Below are positions 18,397 to 26,932 of a stretch of DNA of 64,000 nucleotides, in pieces. Position 1 is the first letter of the stretch. Each line of letters opens with the position of its first letter. The notes beneath the pieces are model-generated. The model was not told the origin of the DNA and made no database searches. It saw only the letters and a program-made list of their open reading frames with translations. The DNA is from Pareuzebyella sediminis (GTDB lineage: Bacteria; Bacteroidota; Bacteroidia; Flavobacteriales; Flavobacteriaceae): positions 496,001 to 560,000 of the forward strand of contig NZ_VTZS01000001.1 of the NCBI RefSeq assembly GCF_008367235.1, in the 5' to 3' direction. The position numbers and the translations under genes are program-made.

Positions 18397-19251
18397 TTAT
18401 TGATCGGTACTTTGAACCTCCACAGAGTGTCTGGTTTTGTTGGTTCCTATGGAATATACGATGCCTTTCAGGGCGGAACAGTCCTTGAAGTCTTTTCCAT
18501 GGGCTACCTTAATATGATTGCTATTGGCCAATATATTATTCGTAGGGTCGAAACCTACCCAACCAATTTTGGGAATATAGGCCTCCGCCCAAGCATGCAT
18601 TTGAGAATCACCGAAATAACCGTTACCCTGGTGTAGATACCCTGAAATATACCTGGTAGGGATGCCATTTAGCCTTGCCAACGCGCAAAATAGATGAGTG
18701 AAATCTTGGCAAACCCCTTGACGTTTTTGAAGAACCTCGTCCAAAGTCGAGTAGACATCGGTAACGTCCGTTTTAAATAGTAGATGCTCTGAGGTCCATC
18801 GGTTCAAGTGCTGAAGGTTTTCAAAAATAGAATATTCCTTGTTAAAGGTGTATAGATTCAATTTTTTCGACGGAACGGCAGTAAATGGTGTGGTTTTTAG
18901 AAAAATGGCGTGATTTACCCTAAATTCGAGTGCTTCGATAGTTTTGTAGGCTGCCTCATGATCTTGTTCAGGCTCAAAATCGAAAGGGTTAATATCTTTT
19001 TTAAGCAATTTAAAACGAGCAATAAAAGAAATAGACTTGAATTTTTTTTTGGGGTGTATCCGAATGGTTTGAAACCCGTAACCATTAATGGAGTGTTCGT
19101 TAATAGCATTTATCGAATTTCTGAAATCGACTTCAACAAATTCTTGACTTCTATTAAGTTGAGGGATTATTAAAAATTGCCAGTACGCATCATGTACCCA
19201 GTTTTCATATGTATTTTCGGCCTTGTAGGTAATAGAATATTCTAACGACAT
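18397..19251 (-). CDS. Transglutaminase-like cysteine peptidase-fold protein
   Basis: A 284-aa cytoplasmic protein without signal peptide. A bacterial transglutaminase-like N-terminal beta domain (about residues 1-140) precedes the papain-like core with triad Cys181 (QGVCQDFTH), His219 (MHAWAEAY) and Asp235 (GFDPTNN). It ends the three-gene run ATP-grasp / alpha-E / transglutaminase, 45 bp after the alpha-E gene. This trio is widely conserved in bacteria. A peptide or amide bond-forming or -cleaving role is plausible, but no reaction is known to me. Confidence 0.85.
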   Translation of the reverse strand: MSLEYSITYKAENTYENWVHDAYWQFLIIPQLNRSQEFVEVDFRNSINAINEHSINGYGFQTIRIHPKKKFKSISFIARFKLLKKDINPFDFEPEQDHEAAYKTIEALEFRVNHAIFLKTTPFTAVPSKKLNLYTFNKEYSIFENLQHLNRWTSEHLLFKTDVTDVYSTLDEVLQKRQGVCQDFTHLFCALARLNGIPTRYISGYLHQGNGYFGDSQMHAWAEAYIPKIGWVGFDPTNNILANSNHIKVAHGKDFKDCSALKGIVYSIGTNKTRHSVEVQSTDQ

Positions 19252-19296
19252 GTAAACTCAAAATCTAACCCTAAAGGTACTGCTTCTCGCCGTCTT

Positions 19297-20244
19297 TCAA
19301 TAATTAAAAAACTCCTTTTCCATTTTCTCACTTATCTCCGATAGACTTTTAAGTATGTTTTCGATAAAGGTTTGTATATCCTGTTCGATTTCCCTGATAA
19401 ATTTGTATTCATACTCAGCTCGCACCTTGCCCACCAAGAATGCCGTCGATTCTTTATTATATTTTTTACTAGGGTCTAAGACTTTGATATGTTTATATAC
19501 CTGGTTAAGACTATTCATTACTGATCTCGGGCAATTTGGGTTTAAGATCAAAAACTCCAAAGTCGAAATGCTGGTAGGGGTTTTTTTATAAAATCTACGC
19601 ATCATATCGTAAGATTCGGCACATTTGAGAAGGGTAGTCCATTCAAAGCTATTGCCGAAGGTATCCCCATAACTACCTTGCGCCTCTAGTGCATCGTTGT
19701 ATTTGGCGTTTATAATACGTATGATTTGCATGGCTCTTTCGATATTGAGGCCCATCATAATGATGGCGTAAATCTCATCATGCAACAATGTTCCGCGCAT
19801 TTTTCCACGTAAAATTGCGGTCATTTCGGTAACATTGACCGTGAAGTCATAAAGCCCACTTTTTTTGTAGGTTTCTACATTGTAGTTACAAACAAAATGA
19901 TAGAATTTGTTGATGGACTCATAAAGTTCGGTTGAAATCAAATCTCGTGCGCTATTGGCGTTTTCGCGTGCAGCTTTGACATTGTTTAATATTGAGAATG
20001 AATAATCGGGGTCAAGTCCAATTTTATAGAGAATTTCTCCTTCGTTCAGGTTAACGGAGCTATCGTTCTCTGGGTCGCCTATCATAAAGAGCATGGACCG
20101 CAAAACAAACTGCCTAGACTGCGACAATTCGTTGGGTGCGTCAAGTGATGAAAAATAATTCACGTTGAGGTATCGTGCTATGTGTTCGGAGCGTTCAATA
20201 TAACGCCCCATCCAAAAAAGATTATTGGCTACCCTTGCAAGCAT
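19297..20244 (-). CDS. Alpha-E domain-containing protein (DUF403)
   Basis: A 315-aa all-helical cytoplasmic protein. The N-terminus MLARVANNLFWMGRYIERSE is the hallmark of alpha-E proteins, and NIERAMQIIRI follows in the middle. No catalytic motif is visible. It lies between the circularly permuted ATP-grasp enzyme (upstream, 125 bp) and the transglutaminase (downstream, 45 bp) on one strand, as in many genomes. It may act as a partner or scaffold of the ATP-grasp enzyme. Confidence 0.85.
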   Translation of the reverse strand: MLARVANNLFWMGRYIERSEHIARYLNVNYFSSLDAPNELSQSRQFVLRSMLFMIGDPENDSSVNLNEGEILYKIGLDPDYSFSILNNVKAARENANSARDLISTELYESINKFYHFVCNYNVETYKKSGLYDFTVNVTEMTAILRGKMRGTLLHDEIYAIIMMGLNIERAMQIIRIINAKYNDALEAQGSYGDTFGNSFEWTTLLKCAESYDMMRRFYKKTPTSISTLEFLILNPNCPRSVMNSLNQVYKHIKVLDPSKKYNKESTAFLVGKVRAEYEYKFIREIEQDIQTFIENILKSLSEISEKMEKEFFNY

Positions 20245-20369
20245 ATGTTCAATTTATATTAATTATTTATGTTCTTTTCTTAAAAACAAATCAGAAAGTG
20301 GTGGTAGTTAGCGTTTCGATGCTGCTCTAAAGACCATGGTGTAATATCAAATCCATGGTAACGAAAAAC

Positions 20370-21833
20370 CTATTCCTTCAAGACCCATGTATCTTTCGAA
20401 CCTCCACCTTGGGAAGAGTTTACCACCAAATTTCCTTTTTTTAGGGCAACCCTTGTTAATCCTCCTTTTAGTACAAACTCCCTGTCCTTTCCTAAAATGG
20501 TAAATGTTCTAAGATCTATATGGCGTTGTTCAAACGACTCACTGTCATCGATATACGTCGGGTGCACCGACAACGACATAATGGGTTGTGCTACGTATTT
20601 CCTCGGATTTTCCTTAACCTGTTTCCTCACGGTTTCAATCTCATCCCGAGTGAGTCGGTTTCCAATAGAAATACCATAACCTCCAGCTTCGTCAACAGGT
20701 TTAATGACCAGCTTTTCAACATTTTCTACAACGTATTTCAACTCGTCCGGTCTGCTACAATGGTAGGTGTGAACATTATTCAAAATTGGTTCCTCATCGA
20801 GGTAATACTTTATGATTTCAGGCATATAGGTGTATACCGCTTTGTCATCGGCAACGCCCGTACCTGGCGCATTGGCCAAGGTGACGTTTCCTTTTTTGTA
20901 AGCGGAGAAGAGGCCAGGTACGCCCAATGCCGAATCCGCTCTAAATTCCAAGGGGTCTATAAAGGCATCGTCGATCCTTCGATAGATAACATCTACTTTT
21001 TCAGGCCCACGAATGGTTTTCATATACACAAAATCGTTTTCTACGAAGAGATCTCTACCCTCTACCAATTCAACCCCCATAGTTTTTGCGAGATAAGAGT
21101 GTTCATAAAATGCGGAATTATACATTCCGGGAGTTATTACCACCACGTTCGGTGAATCAACACCTTTTGGTTTTACCGTCTCCAAAAGTTCGAGAAGATT
21201 TTCGGCGTAATTTGTTACGGTATGGGTCTGATAATGATTAAAAACTCCGAAAAGAGCCCTTTTCAATGCAGTTCTATTGCAAATTACATAACTTACTCCA
21301 GAAGGGCATCTTATATTGTCTTCCAATACATAATATTGACCATCATTGTGTTTGATAATATCGGTACCCGAAATATGGTTATAAATACCGCCAGGAGGAT
21401 CGACCCCGATCATTTGATCGAGATAATTGACCGAAGAATTTATAAGATCGATAGGAACAATGCCCTGTTTTAGTATTTTTTTATCGTGATAAATGTCCCA
21501 CAAAAAACTATTAAGTGCTTTACTACGCTGAATTGAGCCGTTCTCAATTACTTTCCATTCCTGTGGGTCGATAATTCTCGGAAACAAATCAAAGGGAAAA
21601 ATCTTTTCTTTAGTTTCGTTCTCCCCATACACTTGAAATGTAATTCCTTGATTAAAAAAAGATGCCTTGGCCTTATCGTTCAATTTGACATAGTCATTGA
21701 TCGAATGCTCACCGTAAAGTTTAAAAAGTTTAGCATACACATCTTTTACTTCACCACCTTGGTCGAAAATTTCATCGAATAATAGGGGGTTTCTCTGGTA
21801 CGATGAAAAGATTTGATTTTCGATATTTTCCAT
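20370..21833 (-). CDS. Circularly permuted type 2 ATP-grasp protein
   Basis: A 487-aa cytoplasmic protein of the CP_ATPgrasp_2 family. Visible blocks include DPPGGIYNHISGTDII, YVLEDNIRCPSGVSYV, the nucleotide-region VVITPGMYNSAFYEH, DVIYRRIDDAFIDPL, and VIKPVDEAGGYGISIG with the Gly-rich loop. ATP-grasp enzymes join a carboxylate to an amine or thiol through an acyl phosphate. Together with the transglutaminase-fold and alpha-E proteins this suggests peptide or amide chemistry, but the substrate is unknown. It is first in its operon. Confidence 0.85.
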   Translation of the reverse strand: MENIENQIFSSYQRNPLLFDEIFDQGGEVKDVYAKLFKLYGEHSINDYVKLNDKAKASFFNQGITFQVYGENETKEKIFPFDLFPRIIDPQEWKVIENGSIQRSKALNSFLWDIYHDKKILKQGIVPIDLINSSVNYLDQMIGVDPPGGIYNHISGTDIIKHNDGQYYVLEDNIRCPSGVSYVICNRTALKRALFGVFNHYQTHTVTNYAENLLELLETVKPKGVDSPNVVVITPGMYNSAFYEHSYLAKTMGVELVEGRDLFVENDFVYMKTIRGPEKVDVIYRRIDDAFIDPLEFRADSALGVPGLFSAYKKGNVTLANAPGTGVADDKAVYTYMPEIIKYYLDEEPILNNVHTYHCSRPDELKYVVENVEKLVIKPVDEAGGYGISIGNRLTRDEIETVRKQVKENPRKYVAQPIMSLSVHPTYIDDSESFEQRHIDLRTFTILGKDREFVLKGGLTRVALKKGNLVVNSSQGGGSKDTWVLKE

Positions 21834-22024
21834 ACAAATTCGTTTCCCTTAATATACTTGATTTCATTTTATTTGAAGAGAGAATTTCAAAATAATCTTA
21901 ACTCGGTTTTATCATTTCTATAAAAATGGAAGGCAATTATTACTGATTTTAATTTTTGCTTTTAATCGGGTGGATAGGAGATGAATAAGGTGTTTTTGTC
22001 TAAATTTAAATCCAAAATCGGCCT

Positions 22025-24418
22025 ATGAAAAAGTTGGTAGTATTATTTTCTGCACTGTATTTTGTTCAAACCGTGCCCGCACAATTTGAAAAGGAAAGCG
22101 TGAACTTTTTAAAGTATGAAGGCTTTTTAGACTTTCAATATGATGAAAGCACCGATAAAATCTATCTTGAAATCGATGAATTGGAAAAAGAATTTTTATA
22201 CGTCTATTCGCTTAGTAGCGGTATCGGAAGTAACGATATAGGTCTTGATAGGGGCCAGTTGGGTAACGAACAAATTGTGTATTTCGAGAAGGCCGGTAAT
22301 AAGCTGCTTTTGGTGCAGCCCAACTTGAAATTCAGAGCCGTTTCCGACAACGCTTTGGAGCGTGCCTCTATTAAGGAAGCTTTTGCCCGCTCTGTTCTAG
22401 GTGGATTCGAAATTAAGTCCGAGCAAAATGGAACTTATATTATAGATATCACCGAATTTCTTCTTCGGGATGCCCATGAAGTAAGTAAACGTTTAAAAAC
22501 AGCTGAACAGGGCAATTATAGTCTTGATAAAAATAGGAGTGCCATGAACCTAAATCGAACGAAGGCCTTTCCTAAAAATATTGAGTTCGATGTAACCCTT
22601 ACTTTTTCGGGAGAGTCAAAAGGGGCTTGGATTAAATCTGTGGTACCCAATCCAGATATAGTAACCGTAAACCAGCACCATTCATTTGTAGCTCTACCTG
22701 ACGAAAATTACCGAAAAAGGGTTTTCGACCCGAGATGCGGGTCCTATCCTTTCTCGTATTATGACTATGCGACACCTGTTTATGAGCCCGTCCTGAAACA
22801 ATTTGTTACTCGGCATCGCCTAGAGAAAAAGAATCCCGAGCTTACTATGAGCGAAGCGGTGGAGCCTATCATATACTATCTTGACAATGGCACCCCTGAA
22901 CCGATACGTTCTGCACTTTTAGATGGGGGGCGTTGGTGGAACGAGGCTTTTGAAGCGATTGGATATAGGAATGCATTTCAAGTAAAAATATTACCGGAAA
23001 CAGCTGATCCTTTGGATGTGCGTTATAACGTAATTCAATGGGTTCATCGCTCGACAAGGGGATGGAGTTACGGTAGCAGTGTCACAGACCCAAGAACAGG
23101 TGAAATAATTAAAGGACATGTAAGCTTGGGAAGCCTTAGGATTCGACAGGATTTTCTCCTTGCACAAGGCTTGATGAACAAGCCTTTCAAAGATCGTGAT
23201 GACAATCATGATGCGATGCTTGACATGGCCCTTGCACGCATTCGCCAGCTGTCGGCACACGAAATTGGTCATACGTTGGGCTTCGCGCACAATTTCGCGT
23301 CAAGTGCCAATGACCGTGCCTCGGTTATGGATTATCCACATCCTCAATTGCGGTTCAAGAAGGGCCAAATTGATTTTTCGCAGGCTTATGATAGTGGCAT
23401 TGGTATGTGGGACAAGGTCATGGTCGCGTATTCATATGCCGATTTCCCCTCTGAAACCGATGAGCGAAAAGCACTGGATACTATATTACGAAATGCGTAT
23501 GCAAAAGGACTTCGATATATCTCAGATCGTGATGCTAGGGCACATGGCGGGGCACATGCCCTTGCTCATTTGTGGGATAATGGTCTAAACGCCAGTTCGG
23601 AACTTGAAGAAGTTCTAAAGGTAAGAAATCACGCTATCGCTAATTTTTCCAGAGATAATATTCGTGATAGAGAATCCTTTTCTATTTTAGAAGACGTTTT
23701 TGTGCCGCTCTATTTTTTTCACCGCTATCAAACGGAGGCCGCAGCCAAGCTCATAGGTGGTCTTGATTACAATTATGCCGTTAAGGGCGACGGACAATTG
23801 ACAGTAAAGGTAATCGATGCAAAGACCCAGCAAAAAGCTTTGGAAAGTATATTAAAGACGTTGCAGGCGGATCAAATTGCTGTTCCTGCGGATAAATTAG
23901 AGCTATTTCCTCCTAGGGCTATTGGCTACCCAAGAACCCGTGAGTCTTTCAAAGGAAAAACGGGCGTATCCTTTGATGCGCTATCAGCTCCTGAAACAGC
24001 GGCCGACATGACACTACGATTAGTCTTGCATCCTGAAAGAGCATCAAGGTTGATCCAACAAAAAAGTCTCCATGCCGATAATTTGGGTCTGAAGCAGGTA
24101 TTAGATCAAGTAGTGGCGGCTACGATAGAACAAAAATTTAAAAACACGTACTTGAACGAAGTACAACAGGGCATCAATTTTAGGGTGCTCTTTCATCTTA
24201 TGCATCTCGCTTCAAATGAAAACGTTCATGTTCAGGTAAACGCGATAGCCCATGACAAACTTAGGGAGCTACATAATTCGTTGGATAAAAGTAGCTCCGT
24301 CAATCGCGAAATATCAAGGCGTATTGATGATTTTCAAAAAGACCCCAAGGATTTTGATATTTTAGTACCCCCTCGTATGCCTGACGGATCTCCGATAGGA
24401 ATGGATTGTTACTACTAA
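22025..24418 (+). CDS. Secreted zinc-dependent metalloprotease (DUF4953/DUF5117 type)
   Basis: A 797-aa exported protein: signal peptide (about residues 1-20, ending VPAQ), an N-terminal DUF5117-like beta region, and a gluzincin/metzincin-like zinc site HEIGHTLGFAHNF at about 412-424 with the three His ligands and Glu413. NDRASVMDYPHP supplies a Met-turn-like VMDYP after it. The C-terminal part (about 480-797) has no recognised motif. Bacteroidota encode several such proteases; substrates are unknown. Location is probably periplasm or outer-membrane surface. Confidence 0.85.
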   Translation: MKKLVVLFSALYFVQTVPAQFEKESVNFLKYEGFLDFQYDESTDKIYLEIDELEKEFLYVYSLSSGIGSNDIGLDRGQLGNEQIVYFEKAGNKLLLVQPNLKFRAVSDNALERASIKEAFARSVLGGFEIKSEQNGTYIIDITEFLLRDAHEVSKRLKTAEQGNYSLDKNRSAMNLNRTKAFPKNIEFDVTLTFSGESKGAWIKSVVPNPDIVTVNQHHSFVALPDENYRKRVFDPRCGSYPFSYYDYATPVYEPVLKQFVTRHRLEKKNPELTMSEAVEPIIYYLDNGTPEPIRSALLDGGRWWNEAFEAIGYRNAFQVKILPETADPLDVRYNVIQWVHRSTRGWSYGSSVTDPRTGEIIKGHVSLGSLRIRQDFLLAQGLMNKPFKDRDDNHDAMLDMALARIRQLSAHEIGHTLGFAHNFASSANDRASVMDYPHPQLRFKKGQIDFSQAYDSGIGMWDKVMVAYSYADFPSETDERKALDTILRNAYAKGLRYISDRDARAHGGAHALAHLWDNGLNASSELEEVLKVRNHAIANFSRDNIRDRESFSILEDVFVPLYFFHRYQTEAAAKLIGGLDYNYAVKGDGQLTVKVIDAKTQQKALESILKTLQADQIAVPADKLELFPPRAIGYPRTRESFKGKTGVSFDALSAPETAADMTLRLVLHPERASRLIQQKSLHADNLGLKQVLDQVVAATIEQKFKNTYLNEVQQGINFRVLFHLMHLASNENVHVQVNAIAHDKLRELHNSLDKSSSVNREISRRIDDFQKDPKDFDILVPPRMPDGSPIGMDCYY

Positions 24419-24476
24419 TGTTACGTTTAATAGAATTTAATTGGAATCCTTCAAGAATTGTCAAAATTAATAGTAA

Positions 24477-25499
24477 ATGGAAATAAACCTTATCAGTGAT
24501 ACCGTAACAAAACCCACTTCGGAAATGCTTGATGCCATGATGGCAGCAAAAGTAGGGGACGATGTTTTCAAAGCAGACCCTACGGTTAATGCGTTGGAAG
24601 AGAAGGTGGCTGAATTGTTCGGAAAGGAGGCGGCCTTGTATTTTCCATCGGGAACAATGACCAACCAAGCCGCTATCAAGCTCCACACGAATCCTGGAGA
24701 TCAATTGATATGTGATAAATATGCCCATGTATACAATTACGAAGGGGGTGGGGTCAGTTTTAATAGCGGCGTATCTTGCAAACTAGTCGATGGTTACAGG
24801 GGTACTATGACCGCAGAGCAGGTTGAGCATGCCGTAAATCCGCCTGACTTTTACCATAGCCCTTTGACCTCATTGGTTTGCATTGAGAATACCACCAATA
24901 AGGGTGGGGGAGCCTGTTGGAATTTTCAGGAACTAGAGCGTATTAAATCGGTTTGCGAGAAACATAAGCTAGCCTACCATCTCGATGGAGCTCGATTATG
25001 GAACGCTTTAGTAGCTAAGAATGAAACAGCTCGACAATATGGAGCACTTTTTGACAGCATTAGTGTTTGCCTCAGCAAAGGTTTGGGCTGCCCCGTAGGC
25101 TCTGTATTGGTAGGGAACAAAGAATTGATAGGTAAAGCTTTGCGGATACGAAAAGTGTTGGGGGGAGGAATGCGACAGGCCGGTTTTTTGGCCGCGGCCG
25201 GCATTTATGCCTTGGACAACCATGTAGAAAGATTGGCTGAAGATCATAAAAGGGCACAGGAAATAGGGAAGATTTTAGAAATGCTTTCTTTAGTAAAGAA
25301 GATCGAACCGATTGAGACCAATATTATAATTTTTGAAATAGATGAACAAAAGACCAGCGAAACCGCCTTTTTGGAAAAGCTAAAGCAAAAAGGCGTACAT
25401 ATCATTGGAATGGGCCAAGGGAAACTCCGTATTGTTACGCATTTAGATTACACCGACCGTAAGCATGAGGCCTTTATTGGCCTCTTGAGAAAGTTATAA
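24477..25499 (+). CDS. ltaE: Low-specificity threonine aldolase (GntG-like PLP enzyme)
   Basis: A 340-aa cytoplasmic fold-type I PLP enzyme that cleaves L-threonine/allo-threonine to glycine and acetaldehyde. The N-terminus INLISDTVTKPT is typical (RSDTVTxPT), then FPSGTMTNQ, HLDGARLWNA with the PLP-ring aspartate, and the Schiff-base Lys201 in SVCLSKGLGCPVGS. GGGMRQAG follows. The ATG at 24477 gives a normal N-terminus. Related beta-eliminating lyases were considered, but the motifs fit threonine aldolase. Confidence 0.88.
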   Translation: MEINLISDTVTKPTSEMLDAMMAAKVGDDVFKADPTVNALEEKVAELFGKEAALYFPSGTMTNQAAIKLHTNPGDQLICDKYAHVYNYEGGGVSFNSGVSCKLVDGYRGTMTAEQVEHAVNPPDFYHSPLTSLVCIENTTNKGGGACWNFQELERIKSVCEKHKLAYHLDGARLWNALVAKNETARQYGALFDSISVCLSKGLGCPVGSVLVGNKELIGKALRIRKVLGGGMRQAGFLAAAGIYALDNHVERLAEDHKRAQEIGKILEMLSLVKKIEPIETNIIIFEIDEQKTSETAFLEKLKQKGVHIIGMGQGKLRIVTHLDYTDRKHEAFIGLLRKL

Positions 25500-25511
25500 A
25501 GTATCTGGTTT

Positions 25512-25817
25512 TTAGAGTTTTGCAAATTGTTGCAGAAGGTTTTTGATACCATTCTCCAATCCCATTTCAGAATCATACAATTGACTATCGCCTAAGAGTT
25601 TGCCCTGTTTATCATATATATAGAACAAGAAGCGACCTTCGTGGTCCGTTTTTCGTTCAAATTGATTTCGGGTTATTTGCATTCCACGTAGGTCATTAAC
25701 TGCTTGCTCGGCTTTCTGACGGGTCGAATATGGAATACTGTTGAACAGGATATTTCCGCTTTGCGCCTTTATATGGTAGCGGTAGCCGTTTGTTGAATCA
25801 TGAAGTATCTCTATCAC
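25512..25817 (-). CDS. DUF1508 (YegP-like) protein
   Basis: A 101-aa small cytoplasmic protein of two imperfect YegP-type repeats: GYRYHIKAQSGNILFNSIPYST (residues 11-32) and FLFYIYDKQGKLLGDSQLYDS (about 64-84). YegP/UPF0339 proteins use such beta-hairpin repeats; their function is unknown. The 3' end converges with ltaE, only 12 bp away. Confidence 0.75.
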   Translation of the reverse strand: MIEILHDSTNGYRYHIKAQSGNILFNSIPYSTRQKAEQAVNDLRGMQITRNQFERKTDHEGRFLFYIYDKQGKLLGDSQLYDSEMGLENGIKNLLQQFAKL

Positions 25818-25945
25818 TTTGCTTTTTTCCTAAAAGATACAAAATTAGGTAGCATAGTAAATTGATGAATGGAAAATTTTAGAACCTGGTTTTACCATAG
25901 ATAGGACAAAAATAACATGAGCATTTGGCTCGATAAAGGGCAAAA

Positions 25946-26401
25946 TCAACGTTCTATATACTTATTGATCAATTTGGTATGTTTTTTAATGTTGCCGTTC
26001 ATTGCATAGCCCGCTAATTCACCCAGTCTTTTTTCGTTTTCATCTATGATGACCAAGAAGGGAAATACCTTTTTATTATTCCAACGGGACATAAGTTTTT
26101 TATTGTGCAAGAGGAGGTCACTGGAAATAGAACCTCGCCTTCTAGGAAGGTCTACATAGAGTAAGACATAATTGTCGGCCTGATCTAAAAAAGCTGAGGT
26201 CTCAAAAAAATCCTTTTGTAGTATTTTGCACGGGGGGCACCAATCACTACCGGTAAAATAGATAAGCAGATTTTTATGCTCCGCTTTAGACGCTTCTAAA
26301 GCTGTGGCATAGTTGGTCAACCAATTAGATTTGCTGCTAGAAACCTCAATCTGACTCTGGCTTAATAGGGGAAGTAGCAGTAAAAACACTATTTTTTTCA
26401 T
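25946..26401 (-). CDS. Secreted thioredoxin-fold protein
   Basis: A 151-aa exported protein. I start it at 26401 (MKKIVFLLLLPLLSQSQ), which gives a clean signal peptide; the frame is open upstream to an ATG at 26449, but that would bury the signal. The mature part has the redox motif SDWCPPCK with Cys55 and Cys58 and a YFTGSDWC context typical of thioredoxin_7/DsbD-gamma-like proteins, and ends with a thioredoxin cis-Pro-like region KKVFPFLVII. It probably acts as a periplasmic thiol oxidoreductase. ybaB lies upstream on the same strand. Confidence 0.82.
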   Translation of the reverse strand: MKKIVFLLLLPLLSQSQIEVSSSKSNWLTNYATALEASKAEHKNLLIYFTGSDWCPPCKILQKDFFETSAFLDQADNYVLLYVDLPRRRGSISSDLLLHNKKLMSRWNNKKVFPFLVIIDENEKRLGELAGYAMNGNIKKHTKLINKYIER

Positions 26402-26458
26402 CGCGTACAAGTTGGGTTTAGTCGCCCAAAGCGAATGGCTATGTGCCAAATTGAGCGC

Positions 26459-26788
26459 CTACTTTCCAAATAACGAATCTAGGCCAGGAATATTGGGCAT
26501 ACCTTCTTTGGCAACGGCAGCCAATTCGGTTTCATTGACTTGAGTAGCCCTTTCAATAGCCTTGTTTATGGTGATGACCAGATAATCTTCCAATTCTTCT
26601 TTATCTTCAAGAAGTCGATCGTCTATCTTGATTTCCTGCACTTTTCGGTTGGCGGTAATCGTTACCTTTACAAGGTCTTCCGTAGCTCTCTCTTCAATAG
26701 TGACAGTGTCCAACCTTTTTTTTGTGGCCTCCACTTTTTCTTGGGTTTCCTTAAGTTTCCCCATCATACCCATCATATCTCCGAACAT
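26459..26788 (-). CDS. ybaB: YbaB/EbfC nucleoid-associated protein
   Basis: A 109-aa DNA-binding protein that forms tweezer-like dimers and binds DNA with little specificity. The sequence shows the N-terminal Met-rich helix ([18 protein letters not shown]), the central beta-sheet with [17 protein letters not shown], and the C-terminal helix. It is often linked with dnaX/recR, but here it precedes a thioredoxin-like gene and is divergent from oligopeptidase B. A -7 promoter box is present upstream. Confidence 0.9.
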   Translation of the reverse strand: MFGDMMGMMGKLKETQEKVEATKKRLDTVTIEERATEDLVKVTITANRKVQEIKIDDRLLEDKEELEDYLVITINKAIERATQVNETELAAVAKEGMPNIPGLDSLFGK

Positions 26789-26811
26789 AATATTCTTTTA
26801 AGATTAAAATA

Positions 26812-26819
26812 CAAAAGTA
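26812..26819 (-). promoter_or_regulatory. Putative -7 promoter box of ybaB (TActTTTG)
   Basis: Exact TAnnTTTG match on the - strand, 24 bp from the ybaB start codon. The spacer to a possible TTG at 26835-26833 is only 13 bp, so the -33 element is uncertain. Confidence 0.45.
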
Positions 26820-26896
26820 CTATTTTGCGAGACAAGATAAGAAGATAATGGAGTCACTCTTGACATAACAAATAGAGCCATGAATTTTCTATATCT

Positions 26897-26904
26897 TACT
26901 TTTG
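26897..26904 (+). promoter_or_regulatory. Putative -7 promoter box of oligopeptidase B (TActTTTG)
   Basis: Exact TAnnTTTG match. It lies 29 bp before the ATG at 26933 but only 14 bp before the ATG at 26918, which would leave almost no leader; this favours the later start. Confidence 0.45.
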
Positions 26905-26932
26905 CACTTTTGTACCAATGCCAATACATACT

